Notes under the pieces: generated by a model
The model's input: only the letters and a program-made list of their open reading frames with translations
What the model was told of the DNA's origin: nothing
Databases searched by the model: none
NCBI RefSeq assembly: GCF_001704415.2
Contig: NC_030831.1
Location: 42,640,134 to 42,704,133, forward strand
DNA from: Capra hircus
Lineage: Eukaryota > Chordata > Mammalia > Artiodactyla > Bovidae
Length of the DNA: 64,000 nt
Direction: 5' to 3'
Part shown: positions 48,656-60,656 of the stretch, one piece after another
Position numbering within the stretch: the first letter of the stretch is position 1
Layout: each line of letters opens with the position of its first letter
Translations under genes and position numbers: made by a program

Positions 48656-50409
48656 TGTTTCTGAAACATTTATTAAATGCCTATCACTGGACAACCCTTG
48701 GGCTGGCTCTAGCATGTGTAAAACAACAAGATGGACATCTCAGCAGCAAGGGTCTAGAATGACACACAGTAAGTCCACACAAGATCATGAACACACTTGG
48801 TGGCTTCATGACAGGAGGTGTTGGAAGACAGAGGAGGGAGCCTGAGGGTGGTGGCTGTGGAGCTGGGGAGGTTTGGGAGGAGGTGGGGTTGTTGGGTACC
48901 AGCAGCTGCCATGTCCTGAAGGAACCACAGGCAGGAAAGGGGGAAACCAATGAAACACAGTTTACAGACGTCTGCTAAGCTCCCGGATGCTGCTGCCACA
49001 GAATCAGGTCCTCACGTGTCTCCCTCTATCTGATCTTTTAGTTTGCTCACCAGGACGTATCTCATGGCAATATTACTACAAGGGCAGGCTCATTCCTTAG
49101 GTCCCCTCCTTCCTCCCCATCACAGAATGTACAGCAGAGGACAACTTGGCTTTCTTTTTCTTGGAGAAAGCTTTGAGGTTTGGCTGACTCAGTCACTTTT
49201 TTTTTTTTTTTTTTTTTTTAGACGTGACCACTTTGAAATACTCTGTTAGCAAACAGACTGATGGTCAAACTTCAAAGGACACAGCACTAAAAGGATCAAT
49301 ATTGCTCACAATGGCTCTAAAGGGCCAGACAGCTTCATTTAGGATATAATTGGAATTCCCTTGAAGAGAAAGATGGTGTTAAACTTGAGAAGAAATCAAG
49401 CAAGGCCATGTTTAACAGCACTGCATGACACGGTCTTTGCACAATAACCCCATCTATCAATATCTATTCTGTATTTCAAGACACTTGATGCAAGGCAGAG
49501 ACAACTCCTGCCCTTACAGGAGAAAACATGTGACCACATGAGAAAACAAAGGGTGATGTTTTAAGATAACATCTAAAACTGGGGATGTTCACCAAACTTA
49601 GCCTACAGTTCAAAACTACAGCTTTCACTCAATATATCCCTTAATAATATTTTAATGTATACATCTTTTCAGAGGCATACCCATTTAGAGAGGCATTACG
49701 ATATGCAAATTTTACTCCCTGACCTTCTTTAAAATATTCATAAAATGAGAACAGTCGATAAGACTTGAGACTAAAGACAATGTTTCCAGAGCTACAGGGA
49801 TAGGAAATATAAACAACACAAAACCAAAAAAAGCTATAATTCAAGCATTCAGTGTGGCTGCATGTAGAAAGCCAGGCAGACCTTCTCTTGCATGCAGGTC
49901 AATGTGTGTGGCTACAGCTCTCTGGGTAGCTGTTTGGTTTTCTTTAGGTTTCTTTACCTGTGAGATGGGGTCACAAAGTCTGGCCAGCAGCCAGTCCTGC
50001 CAGCTTCCTGTTTTTTTGAACAAAGTTTTGTTGAAACAAAGCGTCCTCATTGCCTTCTGCTACCACAGAAACTGTATGGCCTATGGAACCTGAAATGTGG
50101 CCTCTCCCTGTTTAGAAAAAAGTTTGCGAATCCTTGGTCTGTGGGGTTGCTGCACAGACTGAAAATGATGTGACACTGTCCTTGGTACATGGCAATTGTT
50201 CTCATTACATCATTATTCAAGTAGGCAAAAGGTTAAGATCATACAAACTAGAAAGAAAATGTTTCAATTGCCGAATCCTGCAGATCAATGAATCCTTAAC
50301 TATCTTAGAAGCAGCACTTGCTCTTAGAGTTCCACTCAGGAGATGGCAAAGAACCTCAGCCTGAGCTCCACTGTATGGAAAAATGACTCAGGATTAATGC
50401 AGATTAGAA
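48656..50409. other. Intron sequence with a T run
   Basis: A homopolymer of 23 T lies at 49197-49219. 48780-48960 is GC-rich. No exon seen. Confidence 0.5.
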
Positions 50410-51165
50410 GGACACCAAGTTACCATTTCTCACCAATCAGGCTGGCAAAAAACCTCGAGTGTGACAGCATGTTATGTTGGTGAGGCTCTGGGGAAATAAC
50501 TGCCGAAACTGCTGCCAAAATTTTAGGGAAACTTGGCAATGTCCATCAAAATTCCACAAAAATTTACTCTTTGATTGTACTCAGGAATCTATCCCTAGAA
50601 TACCTGGCAAAAATACAGATGTGCACAAGGTTGTTCATTACAAGAGCCAAAGGCTGGAAAATGCCCAGATGTCCACCCTCAGGACAGATGGTGGATGCCA
50701 GGTCCAAAATCCTGGATGGTCTTGGTCCCTCCTGCTGTGCTAGAAGGACAGAAATGAGAAAAGACCAGGCAGCCATCGACAAAGGACATGAAGTCACCGT
50801 GAAGCTGTCCCCAGAGGCCATAGAGGAAGGATCTGAGTTTATGTGAATCAGAGGGTGGACTGACAAGGTAAACAAAGCCACAGACACTCTGGACAAGACA
50901 GCAGTGCTGCAAGACAGAGGGGCTGGTTTCCTCAGAAGCTAGTGACAGGAAGAGAAACCCAATGAAGGTAGGAAAGACTTGGGGACACGATCTCAATACA
51001 GAGGTGGAGATGCAGCAACAGAACAGAATCGGTGGTGACAGTGGAAACTGGTCACACAGTGGTGACCATTTCATGACATATACAAATATCAAATCAATAC
51101 ATCATGCACCTAAAGCTAATATAATGTTGTATGTAAATTATAACTCAGTAATTTTTTTTTTTTTT
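50410..51165 (+). mobile_element. Old LINE-1 3' end fragments
   Basis: 50410-50695 matches the L1 3' region (ACCATTTCTCACCAATCAGGC, GAATCTATCCCTAGAATACC, CAAGGTTGTTCATTAC). 51055-51155 matches an L1 terminus (GGTGACCATTTCATGACATA, GTTGTATGTAAATTATAACTC), followed by a T run. The middle is unassigned. Confidence 0.65.
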
Positions 51166-51608
51166 ACTTTTTAAAGTTGAAAAAAAATTTGATAGTAAGT
51201 ATGGGCTTTAGGAGCATACTAATTCAACCAGTGTCTGTTAGACGACACTTTTGAGATGATCACGAAGTATATGCACTGATTGGTATTAGATGGTGCTAAG
51301 AACTGGCTGGTACTTGTATTCGGTACCAGTGTGGCATCATGATTCTGCAAGAGAACATCCATTTTTTCACACACATACACTGACTTAGGTAGGGATGATG
51401 ACACAGTATCTGAGGTTCTCTTTACAATTTCAGTCCCATCCAACCCCAAAAATGGACAAAGCAACTATAGCAATGTCTTCCTGAAGCCAGAAGAAAAATA
51501 ACTGATGTTCAATTTGCTATCTTCTCTCCTTTGACAAGACTTTGGGTCTTGAAAGACTTCTGTAAATTTACAATAAACCTTGGTTTAAGGATACAGTGAA
51601 CAAACAAG
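51166..51608. other. Intron sequence, nothing recognised
   Basis: Unique-looking DNA between an L1 end and a SINE. Confidence 0.5.
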
Positions 51609-51820
51609 CGGGCTTCCCTGGTGGCCCAGTGGTACCCGCCTGCCAATGCAAGAGATGTGGGTTCGATTCCTGGTTCAGGAAGATCCCCTGAAGAAGGGAA
51701 TGGCTACCCACTCCAACATTCTTTCCTGGGAAATCCCATGGACAGAGAATTCTGGCAGGCTATGGTCCATGGGGTCACAAAGAGTCAGACACAACTTAGA
51801 GACTAAAACAACAACAGCTT
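51609..51820 (+). mobile_element. Bov-tA SINE
   Basis: Head GGGCTTCCCTGGTGGCCCAG, GGGTTCGATTCCTGG, standard body, and end CAGACACAACTTAGAGAC followed by an ACAACA tail. Confidence 0.92.
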
Positions 51821-52235
51821 CTTTGGTTATGTTTGACATTTGTCGATATACAAAAGGAGAATCAAGAGAAAGATGCTTTGGGGAAGGTCTCACACACACG
51901 AAGCTGCATGTGATTTTCAGCCTGAAAGCTGGTCCACCATATCTGCCCACCCCAAACCATTATCCAATAACCTCAAGGACCAACCACGAGAACTTAATGA
52001 GAAATCGATAGTGACGGTGCTGATGGCATGGACAAGCACACAGAGAAATAAACAGACTTTTGAGTCAATCACAAATGGTACCAGAAATGCCATCACAGTC
52101 AGCCTGGTGATGAGGTATCTGTTCTTACTCACTACTGCAGAAATAATGCATTTTAAGCTATTTTATTATTCTTTTCATATGCTGTAGGCACTCCATCAGC
52201 TTGACTGATACACATAAAGACACATTTTGAAAAAT
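51821..52235. other. Intron sequence, nothing recognised
   Basis: Unique-looking DNA between a Bov-tA SINE and the first copy of the direct repeat. Confidence 0.5.
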
Positions 52236-52456
52236 GAGTAATACTCTCCTGCTAAATGTAATGAAATAGTAGCACACTGTAAGCTGTACTCTCCAAAATT
52301 CAACTCTTAACTTCATGTGGTGTTTGGAAAGCTAGAGGGCCGCTGACATTCTAATCGCTGGACACCATGGCTTTACCTCCTCAAGGCACAGGATTTACAT
52401 TTATTTTTTAAGCTAAACATTTTATTCAGAAGTCTTCTGAATGCAAAAATGCTATT
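52236..52456 (+). repeat. Direct repeat, copy 1 (~220 bp)
   Basis: From GAGTAATACTCTCCTG to ATGCAAAAATGCTATT. It aligns end to end with 53397-53625 in the same orientation at roughly 80-85% identity by eye. It does not resemble a known transposon family. A further short block, AATGACATGATCT at 52676-52688, also has a counterpart (53629-53641). Confidence 0.9.
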
Positions 52457-53104
52457 ATGCTGAAAAGAATTAGTCAAAATCTTTTACAGTAAAAATAATT
52501 TTTAATTACTTTTCTGTCTCAATAGCTGCTCCAATGCTGGAAGTTCACTGTGAGATGTTAAATTGTATGGTGTCATTAGGGCTATACTGAGCCTACCTGC
52601 ACATTTTCTGATGTTATCATGAGTCAATTTTTTTTCTTTTCAGGACATGCTGGTGCAGAAATGCTTTTAGCTAAGAATGACATGATCTCAGCCTTTCACT
52701 TGGAGCAGATAAGATCAGGTAATTTTAATAATCAGGAAGATATCAATATAAACATAAATTTCTCTGTACTAAACCTATAGAACTGAATATAACATGTGAC
52801 ATCAGGAAGCAATAAGAGAGTCAACTCTCTTCTCTGCAATGCCCTAATTCTACAACTTATCTTTCACACTGGTTCACAGTAGAAGAAGCATTTTCACATA
52901 AATTGCCCCATTTAATCATCAGTTTCAATCTGTGTGCAGGCAAGGATGGCATAAATCAAAGCTTTACTTTACAAGGAAACCAAGGCTCAAAAATGACAAC
53001 TTACTCAAGGGCACAGTCACTGAAGTAGTGGTGGTGAGACCACCAATGGATAATCAGTGAACTGCTGGAATAAAACAGGTCATGAGTAACCAAGCCCAGC
53101 TCAC
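52457..53104. other. Intron sequence next to the 43-nt exon
   Basis: Unique-looking apart from 52890-53030, which weakly resembles a minus-oriented MIR SINE (AAGGAAACCAAGGCTC...). Confidence 0.5.
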
Positions 53105-53147
53105 CTTTCGAAGCCAATTTGTCGGAAAGTCTTCTCCCAGGTTGAGC
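53105..53147 (-). CDS. PIEZO2: PIEZO2 coding exon, 43 nt (about human residues 96-110)
   Basis: Read on the minus strand, the exon follows a ...CCATTGCAG acceptor and ends at a GTGAGC donor. It holds two bases completing a Cys codon, then 13 codons reading STWEKTFRQIGFE, then two bases (AG) of a split Ser codon that the next exon completes with C. The peptide matches the loop after the first transmembrane helices of PIEZO2. Its first Ser would belong to an N-C-S glycosylation sequon whose Asn lies in the preceding, unseen exon. The exon is very small and is isolated by introns of more than 10.8 kb and 22.2 kb. It lies between two copies of a diverged direct repeat (52236-52456 and 53397-53625). 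It is too short to be found by open-frame length; splice signals and homology identify it. Confidence 0.93.
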
Positions 53148-53396
53148 CTGCAATGGGAGGAAGGGACACAATTAATGCACATCAAAGACTCAGTTCTGCC
53201 CAGGTTTACACAGTCTGATAGAGATTTGCTTGTATTGATACATGTGAGTGGGGTGACTGTCCTCCCTCTCAGCGACCAGTCTGGGTGAGCACCCTTTGCC
53301 ATGGTCAACACCTACCCTTCCACTGCTGACATGGCTGTGGAGAACTCTCCCATTAATCATCCTCTCAAAGTCTACATATGTCCTGAGCAGAAAAAG

Positions 53397-53625
53397 GAGT
53401 AATACTCTCCTGTTAAAAATAATGAAATAGTAGCACATTATAAGCTGTACTCCCCAAAATTCAACTTTTGACTTCATGTGGCATTTGGAAAGCTGGAGGA
53501 CACTCTGATGTTCCAATTCACTGGCCATCATGCCTTTATCTCCTCAACACTGAAGCATGGGATTTATGTTTATTTTTAAAGCTAAACATTTTAATCAGAA
53601 GTCTCCTGAATGCAAAAGTGCTATT
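53397..53625 (+). repeat. Direct repeat, copy 2 (~230 bp)
   Basis: Counterpart of 52236-52456: GAGTAATACTCTCCTGTTAA..., AGTAGCACATTATAAGCTG..., ending TGCAAAAGTGCTATT. After copy 1, 219 bp separate CTATT from AATGACATGATCT; here only 3 bp do. This suggests copy 2 carries an internal deletion of a longer duplicated unit, or copy 1 an insertion. Confidence 0.9.
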
Positions 53626-53821
53626 TCCAATGACATGATCTGAAGGGTATTCAAGTCCCCAAAAGAAAAGCTGGGTATAAAAATGATTTTCTGTTATTTT
53701 TCCATGTTTCTCCTCACACTATAAGCGTGACTATTTTCTGAGTACTTTGTATAAAGCAAAATGCTCATTTTAATCAAAGATCATGTTAATAAGAAGTCTG
53801 CATTTATAAGAGTTCGGCGTT

Positions 53822-54122
53822 CTGCTAAAGGAAATCAACCCTGAATATACTTTGGAAGGACTGATACTGATGCTGAAGCTGAATCTCCAGCACTTTGGCC
53901 ACCTGATGCAAAGAGCCAACTCATTGGAAAATATCTTGATGCTGGGAAAGATTGAGGGCAGAAGGAGAAGGGGATGACAGAGGATGAGATAGTTGGATGG
54001 CATCACTAACTCAATGGACATGAGTGTGAGCAAACTCTGGGAGGTGGTAAAGGACAGGGACGCCCGGCGTGTTGCAGTCCACGGGGTCACAAAGAATCAG
54101 ACACAAGTTAGCAGCTGAAGAA
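53822..54122 (+). mobile_element. Older BovB-like (RTE) 3' fragment
   Basis: A diverged BovB 3' region: CTAAAGGAAATCAACCCTG, CCAGCACTTTGGCCACCTGATG, GGATGGCATCACTAACTCAATG and AGAATCAGACACAAGTTAGC. It lacks the TTCAG-type tail of the younger copies. Confidence 0.85.
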
Positions 54123-56049
54123 CAAGGGTTCTGCTCAGCCACACTTTCACATTTTCCCAATGCATTGTCAGGGGCAACAATAACTTGACTTCAGTAACTG
54201 TTCAAGTTATCACCTCTGCTCGCCTCCCAGACCTAAATCCATGAGCTGTGTCATGTACTAGTTGCTTTAATAATCACAGAAGATAATCACCACCTTTCCA
54301 TACAATTTGGTCTTGCAGATTGGAAGTGGTATGTTCAGCACTGGGTCTCCAGAGGCAGCTAAGAAGTTACACTGCTTCTTTTCCTCAAGTCAAAATAAAC
54401 CAAGAGGGCACTTAGGTTTCTTTCCAGAGAACTCTGCCCCCAGCACTTCATTCTCAGGTGTCCACTCAGTGCCTCCCGGGCATTAGACAGGATGGTTTCC
54501 AAGCTAGTCTAAGTGGGCATGAATGTGGTATCTCATTAAGGGACTTGAGTTCATACTACTTCGTTACAATAGAGCATTTTCAATAACTGCTATAAATGAC
54601 TCACGGTAAATTTGGGATCTGAACTATACACACCTGCATCAACACACAAATTTAAAGCAGATTCAGATTTATCTCCTCAGATGAAGTTACTCTTGCCCAA
54701 CTGAATTCCAACAGACTTTGCTGAGTAGGAGGAAAGCCGTGGAATTTTCGTTAAGCAGTCCAGGAATTTCTCATGGCCCCTGGCCTGGGCGAGTGGGCCC
54801 CCTAAGAATGTCATGTGTCCTGTGAGTCACATGCTAGACAGTGGAGATTCCCGGCTCAGGAATTCTTGGACGACAGTTATCCTGCCCTTGAGATGCTAGC
54901 CATTAAGACGCTGGTCAAAAATTATAACCTGAATCAGAAACCACACTGAATTCCAGGGCACCTGGCAACAGCCTGGCCGAGACTCAGGTGGGAGAGATGA
55001 AGAGCCTTGTGCCAAGTGAGAAGCAGACAGTCTGTACTGGACCCAGTGGGGAGGGTCACAGTGGGAGTCGGGGTAGGGAGGTGTTTAGATGCTATTCTCC
55101 TTGACGTCCCTTGCTCTCATTGAGAAACAAGCCACTTTTTAAATTTTTCCACATTTCCATATTTCCCCCTAGATAGTCTCAGTGCATTCCTATATTGATT
55201 TTTTAAAAATAGACTCAATTTATTATCAAAGTAAAATAAGAATAAGTGACTTTGCTCTATTGTACTATCAGGCTTTTAAAACATGGAAATTTAAGTAAGA
55301 AATAAGTTTCATATTTCTGAGAGAAATAAACTTATTCAAAAGGGTAAAAGTTTCGGGGGCAAGACTTCTAGTGCTCCTTAAAATAAACATTATTAACCCA
55401 CTCAACCAAGCACAGTGGAGATGGAGGAACACACTTTTCTTCATTACTAGAAGTCAACTTAATTAGTAATTTGAGCATCCTACATACTGTAGACACTCAT
55501 CATTGTCTGCCGCTGATCCCCTACTAAGCACCTTAATATGTTAGGTATGGGACTGAATATATGAAAATATGGTTTCTGCCCTCAAACACCACATACTCCA
55601 GAGGTTTGGGCTTTTGTATCTTTTGTGAGCACTTAGTCACGAGGGAACGAGAAACACACAATAAATGGAACAGACATGTCCAGATCCTTTGGCACCAAGC
55701 ATATTTTTGACAGCCCATTATTCAGTTGCTAGGGAATTCTTTTAAAGCCATTCCCCATGTTTTACATGGTAAAGTAATATTATTCTCCTATGCCAGAAAA
55801 GTCCAACACGGAGAGAAAAGTAGGGAAAACAAAGTCGCTGGCAGACTGCCTTGATTCAACACTTTAAAAAATGAGATTTATAATATGAAGCAGTCTAGAA
55901 CACGTTACCATCTTCAGGTGAAAGCAAAGGACAGCAAAAACAACAGGAAAGGAAAATACAGCAGAGATATGGATACAGTTCACAAGAGGGGGTGTTTCTA
56001 TCCAATTTTAGATGAAGTAGTTAGAAATAATGCATTGCGGTTCTTCACT
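54123..56049. other. Intron sequence, no gene
   Basis: 55480-55640 loosely resembles an L2-type repeat. Nothing exon-like seen. Confidence 0.45.
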
Positions 56050-56315
56050 TGTAAAAACTGGTTACCAAAGGGGAAAGGTGGGGGGGGGGATACATTAGGA
56101 GTTTGGGATGAATATATACACACTACTATATGTAGAATAGATAACCAGCAAGGACCTGCTATATAGCACAGGGAACTCTGCTCAATATTCTGTAATAACC
56201 TGTAAGAGAAAAGAATCTGAAAGGGTATCTGTGTATGTACCTATAACTGAATCACTTTCCTGTGCACTTGAAACTAACACAACATTGTAAATCAAGTATA
56301 ACTCAATTTTTAAAA
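56050..56315 (+). mobile_element. Bovine-type LINE-1 3' end
   Basis: CTGGTTACCAAAGGGGAAAGG, TATATAGCACAGGGAACTCTG, ACTTGAAACTAACACAACATT and a terminal AACTCAATTTTTAAAA. A run of nine or ten G lies at about 56081-56090. Confidence 0.85.
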
Positions 56316-58440
56316 GCCCAACAGGTTACACTCACACCTCATTAGGTGGCGACTTCATACATATTCGTTCATTTAATCCATGAGGTCAGTACTACTATTA
56401 ACTCCCTGCTTTCAGGTGACCAGCTGAGGGGGGCAGACCCCAGATCCAGCACCGTATTTAACTCCCTCCCTTACTGCTCTGTCCTGCATGGGGTTCTGTC
56501 CTGTCTCTCCTTCCTTCTTCCTTTTCTTCTCCTTTTTGTCCTTCCTATCTATCATTTGCCTCTTGCCACAATCTGGCTATAATGTGAGATTCCAAATGTT
56601 TTATTTTTAGCTCCGTAAAGTTTTGTGTGTCTGGTTATTAACTTGAGAAGCATGAAGTGTCTACAGCAGGCGTTCTGCAGCATCCAGCCCTCCTCCATCA
56701 GCGGGACCAGTGAGCTACTCCTGCGGGAATTTTGTTAGACACACAGCATGCCCCGCAGGAGTTCAGTCCACGCAAAAACACTGAGACTCATACCCCAGAC
56801 ACGTGGAGTAGGGCTGCTTGTTCTTTATTTTGTCTGATTTTTCTGCAGTATTGGTTGAAAACTGAAGGACTTTGCCTGCTACTTGAAACCAGACAGCTGA
56901 GTTCTCCCAGCCCTGCCTCTGGTCTGTATTTTTTTTTTTAAACAAATTACCCTGGGGTCTTTACAACACTAGAAGGTTTTCCACAGCTCCCATTCAGTCT
57001 GTCATTTCATTTTTTCATAAATGTTATTCAAAAGTGTAAAAATTTCTATCTTTATGTTTTAGATTAGTTACTCACTTTGTTATGTTTCCTCACTGATTAC
57101 TTTTGTCAATCATTTAAAATCAACTTCTTGCTCAATATCTAATACAAAAAATGTAACTTGCTTTTTCCTATAAGTTTCAAAATGCAATTAGAAAACTGGT
57201 GGTCAAACAAGGCACCAATTTTTTTCCTAATTGAACGGTCCTACACCAAGTATGTCCCAGCCGTTAACAGCCGCTTGAACTTGGACCTGCACCTCTGCTT
57301 TTTTCAAAATAATTAGCAGAAAAGGACTAATAATTCATGGAAGAGGTAGATTTTTTGCCAGAATATTCCTATAAAAATGGAAGCATTTTCATATATCATA
57401 AGAACTGCCAGACAGCTGAACATGGGACCTGGCACAGAAATTGGTGACAAAACACTCAAATACCAGGAAATTATATCACTATGAGTTTTCTTCATTGACA
57501 TTATTTTTAACTTTTTAAAGGAAAAGTTTTCCCTATCCAATCAAAGAATCAAGACTCTACCACACATTGAACACTGGACAGGATGTGAAATTCTAAGAGG
57601 AGAATAGAATCTTCTCAGTTGATTAGGAGTGACATTTTACTCTGCAAGTGTGAAGAGGTTCTTGTGTTGAATTGTGTCTGAGCTCCATCAAACCACAGAA
57701 ATGGATTCTCTGATGGGTGGTGTGTACACACGTGATGCACTTTTCCCAGATAAGGAGCAACTTCAGCTCTTTGGGTGAAATGGTGAGGTTTGCAAAATTT
57801 TCTGAGTCCTAATTTCCAGAAGATATTTATCATTAGGGGATTAAAAGTAACTGTAAAAGATAAGGATAAGGAAAAAAAAATTATTTACCACTTCTTAATT
57901 AACACCTTTTTAAAATATTAAATGACCTATACAGGTATAGTTTTTAAAGTATCATTTTTGCCTTTACCTAATACTCTTGTTTTGTAATGTCCATTACTCC
58001 CTGCTCTGACATTTAGTATCTATATGACACTGCCTTAGTCACGTAATAATAATGTAACTCTTTCCATGTCAATAAATATGGGCCCATGACCAATTTAATG
58101 TACATAGAGTGTTATACAATTTAATAAACTGCAAATTCCTTATCAATTTCTGGTGCTATATAAATTATACCTACATTTTTTCTATTACATATAACAATGT
58201 TTTGAACACCTCTCACATATATCTTTGAACATTTATTCAGTTATTAAAGATAAATTTCTCAAAGTAGATCTATTGCACTGTGATGTATCTATCATATGTA
58301 AAACTTTGGTTAATGCTATAAAAATTTTTACCCTCAAATTTTATTCAAATATATATACTTGACTGAATTGTTTTATGGATCTTTTTATCTCTAATAAGAC
58401 ATTTTCTTTGAATTTATATTTTCAGAAATAAAAATGAATT
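56316..58440. other. Intron sequence, no gene
   Basis: AT-rich, especially 57840-58430, with a pyrimidine-rich patch at 56460-56580. No repeat family assigned. Confidence 0.5.
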
Positions 58441-58454
58441 AAACAAACATTCTT

Positions 58455-58729
58455 GGAGAAGGCAATGGCAACCCACTCCAGTACTCTTGCCTGGAAAATC
58501 CCATGGACGGAGGAGCCTGGTAGGCTGCAGTCCATGAGGTCACTAAGAGTCGGACATGACTGAGCAACTTCACTTTCACTTTTCACTTTCATGCATTGGA
58601 GAAGGAAATGGCAACCCACTCCCATGTTCTTGCCTGGAGAATCCCAGGGATGGAGGAGCTTGGTGGGCTGCCGTCTCTGGGGTCGCACAGAGTTGGACAC
58701 GGCTGGAGCGACTTAGCAGCAGCAGCAGC
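58455..58729 (+). mobile_element. BovA-type dimeric SINE with a perfect target-site duplication
   Basis: Two monomers (GGAGAAGGCAATGGC... and GGAGAAGGAAATGGC...) end in a CAGCAGCAGCAGC tail. The 14-bp duplication AAACAAACATTCTT is present at 58441-58454 and 58730-58743, marking a clean, fairly young insertion. Confidence 0.93.
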
Positions 58730-58983
58730 AAACAAACATTCTTAGGTTTGTACACAGTGTATTTCCTTTTGTGAACTTTCCTTTGCTGAGTTCGCTGTGC
58801 AGCCTCGGGGATGGGGTGTCTGGCCTGCGCAGTCCAGGGTCACATGCAGGGGAGGGGGGCAGGCTGCACACACAGGTGTCTCATCTGGGCACCCCCATCA
58901 GGCCTTACTTCTGCTTCCCAGTATTGTTATCTGATCCACCCTTTAACACTCTCAGAAGTCAGGATCTTTTCTTTTCTGCTTTT

Positions 58984-59196
58984 GGGCTTCCCAGATAGTG
59001 CCAGCGGTCAAGAACTCACCTGCCAATGAGGTAGACAGAGACTCAGGATAGACTCCTGGGTGGGGAAGATACCCTGGAGAAGGAAATGGTAACCCATTCC
59101 CATATTCTTGCCTGGAGAATCCCATGGACAGAGGAGCCTGGCGAGCTATGGTCCATAGGGTTGCACAGAGTTGGACACGACTGAAACCACTTAGCC
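58984..59196 (+). mobile_element. Bov-tA SINE
   Basis: Head GGGCTTCCCAGATAGTGCC, a diverged B-box-like region, standard body and the end TTGGACACGACTGAAACCAC. Confidence 0.88.
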
Positions 59197-60424
59197 ATGC
59201 AGTTCTTTAGACAGAGTCTTTTGAAGTGCAAGTTCTTGGCCCCTAAAGACATCCATGGAGAGCACTGTTCTCCACCCAGAACCCTAAGTTTGTTCAGATG
59301 AGGAGACTTGGGGAGTTTCAGGCCTCAGACGGGTTGAGGGTGCGGGGGGTGGGGGAGTCCTCTCTCTCCCCACAGGCTCACAGAGAGGCTGATGTAACAG
59401 TCTTGGGATAGCCAAGCGTCTTCTCCAGAATCATGCTCCTTACTGATAAATATTGCTGACATTACAGGCACATATAAGAATGTCTGACTAATCTCCTGGC
59501 ACAGAGCACAATCCCTGAGCTTGAAATGTGAAGCAGCTGAAAAGCCATCAGTCAGCTTTTAAAGATGCAGCAAGTACCCGCCTTTTAAAAAGTTTCTCCA
59601 TACTGTACTTTCAAACACGAAGTGTCTGGTGGCACCTGAAGTGAAGGCTGAAGCATTCTTGGACTCACAACAGAAGCCCCCTCTCAGTGCTTTTCCAGGA
59701 ATCCAGATGGACACTGTTCATGGCAGACAGAAGCTTGTCTGGGGGCTGATAACTCTAGCAGGCGGGCTCCTTCTCTTTATTGTGTCCTCTCTCTGCTTTT
59801 AGTCAAAGTGAGACATAAAAACTGCATTTCTAGGGGAATAAAACGTTTATGATGAGGGCGGGCAATCCAAAGAACTCAGACATGGGTAACGTGTATAGTC
59901 TGGGGGATTCAGACCTTCAGGAGTCCTTCCTTGATTACCATACCCTCCCCTCCCGTGGAAGCAGGGTCCCTAACACAGTCCCTTGGAAGTGACCTCCCAG
60001 GGGAGGAAGTGAGGCCCCAGGCAGAAGGTTAGGAAAGGAGACAGGATACCCACCGCCACCCACCCAGGCCTTGGGCTTTGAAACAAACACCAGTGTTTCC
60101 TTCAACAGACAGGCAGAGGAGGACTTGGACGGGAAATGGAAAGTCTACGAAGCAGAGGAGGGTGGTGAGCTCTGCTTGGAGGTGCAGGCTGACAAAGGGA
60201 AGTCCTGAGCGTGGCCACAGACTGCTCCTGAGCGGAAAAGAAGCAGGCGATGGGCTGCTGGCAGGGCACACGCACTGTTCCTGTCTTGAGGTCTCAGGGA
60301 TGAGGTACACACTGGGTCCCTGCGTCCCCAGTTCTCTGCCTCACATGTGATCCTCACTCCCCTTCACAGGAGAAGGAGCCAGAGTTTTAGATTTTCAATC
60401 CCGCATCCTTACAACACTATAAAT
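59197..60424. other. Intron sequence, no gene
   Basis: 59330-59380 has a short GC/G-rich patch (GGGGGGTGGGGGAG). Opposite-strand frames at 60029-60357 have no recognisable domain. Confidence 0.5.
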
Positions 60425-60435
60425 AAACAATGAAA

Positions 60436-60656
60436 GGGCTTCCCTGGCGGCTCAGACAGTAAAGAATCTGCCTGAAATGCAGGAGACCCGGGTTTGATCC
60501 CTGAGTTAGAAAGATTCCCCTGGAGAAGGAAATGGCAACCTACTCCAGTGTTCTTGCCTCGAGAATCCCATGGACAGAGGAGCCTGGTGGGCTATAGTCC
60601 ATGGGGTCATAAACAGTCAGACACGACTGAGCAACTAACAGTTCCACTTCACTTTC
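60436..60656 (+). mobile_element. Bov-tA SINE with a perfect target-site duplication
   Basis: Full-length element from GGCTTCCCTGGCGGCTCAG to CACTTCACTTTC, flanked by the 11-bp duplication AAACAATGAAA at 60425-60435 and 60657-60667. Confidence 0.94.

Larger units (their letters stand above)
14651..53147 (-). other. PIEZO2: PIEZO2 gene body (partial; four internal coding exons)
   Basis: PIEZO2 is a plasma-membrane, trimeric mechanically activated cation channel used in touch and proprioception. The assignment rests on recognising the concatenated translation of four minus-strand exons as the N-terminal blade of mammalian PIEZO2, close to human residues 96-306 as I recall that sequence. All eight splice sites are canonical and all three junction phases agree, so this is a spliced gene and not a processed copy. 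The start codon and first exons lie above position 64000, and the exon after residue ~306 lies below position 1. Introns of 22.2, 14.3 and 1.4 kb fit the very large PIEZO2 locus known in mammals. PIEZO1 is a possible confusion, but the match to PIEZO2 here is almost residue for residue. Confidence 0.95.
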
